NCBI GenBank assembly: GCA_964622255.1
Contig: CAZUPK010000086.1
Coordinates: forward strand, 1 to 24,032
Reading direction: 5' to 3'
Source of the DNA: SZUA-1377 sp964622255
Lineage (GTDB): Bacteria; Campylobacterota; Campylobacteria; Campylobacterales; QNZT01
Length of the DNA: 24,032 nt
How positions within the stretch are numbered: position 1 is the first letter of the stretch; every line of letters starts with the position of its first letter. Below, in pieces: positions 23,028 to 24,032 of the stretch. The notes beneath the pieces were generated by a model. It was given only the letters and a program-made list of their open reading frames with translations, ran no database searches and was not told the DNA's origin. A program made the translations under genes and the position numbers.

Positions 23028-23934
23028 TTATTTTGTCCAAAATAAAACTTGCCTTGTTTTATCATAAGATTCTCCATCAGCCCAAATACCGCCAACCATA
23101 TGTCGTCTATCAGTTGCATATTGTTTTTTAGTAGTTATACACCATACCCAATTATATATATTAGAACTATATTTACAATAACTACTATTCCTAACAGTTA
23201 AACCAAAACCATCTAAATATTTAGAAAGTGGTTTATTTGAATATGATATTAATAAAAATCCATTCATTTTACCAGTAGATGTATTGTATATATTGTTATT
23301 ACTACCCATTTGAGGCTTTGAAGTTAAAATTGACTCTTTTTGAGTAGTTATTACCCATCTAGTTGTTCCGTCACTTCTTTTTTCCATATATTTATAATAT
23401 TTTAATTTACTTATCAGATCTATATATTTCATTATTGAAAATTTTGGATTTTGAGGTGAAGGATTACTAACATAAAAAAAATCACATTCACTATTATTAG
23501 CAAACCAATATTGATCTTTTTGAGAAACTATCAAAGTCCACCCTCCGCCATCTGTTGTCATATCGCAGTAAACTTTAAATGGAGCCTCTCCTCCTTTGCC
23601 ATCTGGATCGATAGTATAGACTCCATCTCCATGACTCTCTCCTCTATCTAAAATATCTTTACAACTTTTTGCATATCCACTAAATGGAAGTGTGGAAGAA
23701 GCGCTTTTTAAAAGATCTCTATCCTCTAAAGCTACAAAATTTTTTCCGTCAAATATATACCTTACAAAAACTCCATCCGTTTTTACAACCGCAAAGTCTC
23801 CTTTAGTGGCTTTGCTAACATAGTTTTTTACTTCGCTTGGACTATCTATGATATAAAGATTTCTTGCATTTAAAGTGGCAGTTAGGATTACCCCCCCCCA
23901 ACAAGATTTTTAGTGATTTTGAAAACAGACTCAT
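23028..23934 (-). pseudogene. Fibrinogen-like YCD...GGGW domain gene, frame OFF at poly-G (phase variant)
   Basis: The start ATG (23934), leader and first ~75 codons match the left copy 48-863, but the tract has 9 G instead of 8. Reading breaks: the product would be a 30-residue peptide ending at TAG. With 8 G it would encode 301 residues: the same signal peptide, then SCKDILDRG, GDGVYTIDPDG and VYCDMTTDGGGWTL, then a different C-terminal domain with WFANNSECDFFYVSN, WVWCITTKKQ and GGIWADGES, ending FWTK. Everything after the tract is intact over 280 codons, so this is a switchable gene or a recent frameshift rather than a decayed one. Translation could restart at ATG 23561 but without signal peptide. 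Confidence 0.85.
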
Positions 23935-23981
23935 CTTTTTGCTCCCTTTTGCTTTTTTGTTTTACTTTGTTAAAAACTATA
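23704..23981 (-). repeat. Right copy of the inverted repeat
   Basis: Reverse-strand counterpart of 1-277 with one extra C in the tract (9 C at 23891-23899) and one base difference. It extends to the end of the fibrinogen leader and borders the Rpn-like 3' end at 23976-24032. Confidence 0.95.
23891..23899 (-). repeat. Poly-G tract (9 G on the minus strand), phase OFF
   Basis: Nine C on the plus strand within the signal-peptide codons of the right fibrinogen-like gene. The left gene has eight at the equivalent place. Losing one base would restore a 301-residue reading frame. Confidence 0.85.
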
Positions 23982-24002
23982 TCGGCAAAAGGATGAGTTT
24001 GT

Positions 24003-24032
24003 TTAGTGAGTGTTTTTTAGTTTTTTTACCTC
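24003..24032 (-). CDS. 3' end of an Rpn/PD-(D/E)XK transposase-like gene (partial at window edge)
   Basis: Ten codons (EVKKLKNTH and TAA) identical to the end of the remnant at 22743-22976. The rest of the gene is outside the window, so whether it is intact cannot be judged. It lies directly upstream of the right fibrinogen-like gene's leader, so the two may form a repeated unit. Confidence 0.6.
   Translation of the reverse strand, partial: EVKKLKNTH

Noticed and set aside
1..24032. tRNA, rRNA or intact insertion sequence
   Set aside because: I saw no cloverleaf-like or rRNA sequence in the intergenic spaces and no complete transposase with terminal repeats.

Overview
The window looks like a chromosomal segment of a Campylobacterota (epsilonproteobacterial) species. 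The DNA is very AT-rich. The block ffh-rpsP-KH-rimM-trmD-rplS (about 10.5-14.0 kb) has the gene order I know from Campylobacter and its relatives, and the protein signatures fit. Genes are tightly packed, with many start/stop overlaps.

Layout. (1) 1-1301: a secreted fibrinogen-like protein gene, then decayed mobile-element scraps. (2) 1302-3930, minus strand: diacylglycerol kinase, an M3-family oligopeptidase and a small unknown ORF. (3) 3921-10370, minus strand: a likely seven-gene operon encoding an OmpA-type lipoprotein, a membrane-anchored glycoside-hydrolase-like protein, a 37-residue membrane peptide, XpaC-like, TelA-like, SPFH/GYF_2 and zinc-ribbon proteins. It has a TATAAT box upstream and a good terminator at its end. 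(4) 10.4-14.03 kb, plus strand: the SRP/ribosome/tRNA-modification block. Nearly identical leader elements precede ffh and rpsP, and a terminator follows rplS. (5) 14.07-21.79 kb, minus strand: a four-gene operon for a 1429-residue surface/adhesin-like protein, a helical-repeat protein and two radical SAM/SPASM enzymes. The large protein carries four WSG[N/D]xC hexapeptides and a Cys/Gly-rich tail. (6) 22.1-22.65 kb: a BrnT/BrnA-type toxin-antitoxin pair. (7) 22.7-24.03 kb: a second fibrinogen-like gene between remnants of an Rpn/PD-(D/E)XK transposase-like gene.

Two systems stand out. First, the fibrinogen-like genes at the two window ends are inverted copies sharing a nearly identical first ~277 bp. 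Each carries a poly-G tract inside the signal-peptide codons: 8 G at the left, reading frame open; 9 G at the right, frame broken. This is the pattern of phase-variable genes with a constant front and variable back, embedded in mobile debris. Second, the adhesin operon couples two radical SAM/SPASM enzymes to a large surface-type protein with an internal W/C-periodic repeat, suggesting RiPP-like modification of a giant surface protein. The sequence supports the genetic arrangement; the chemistry is inference.
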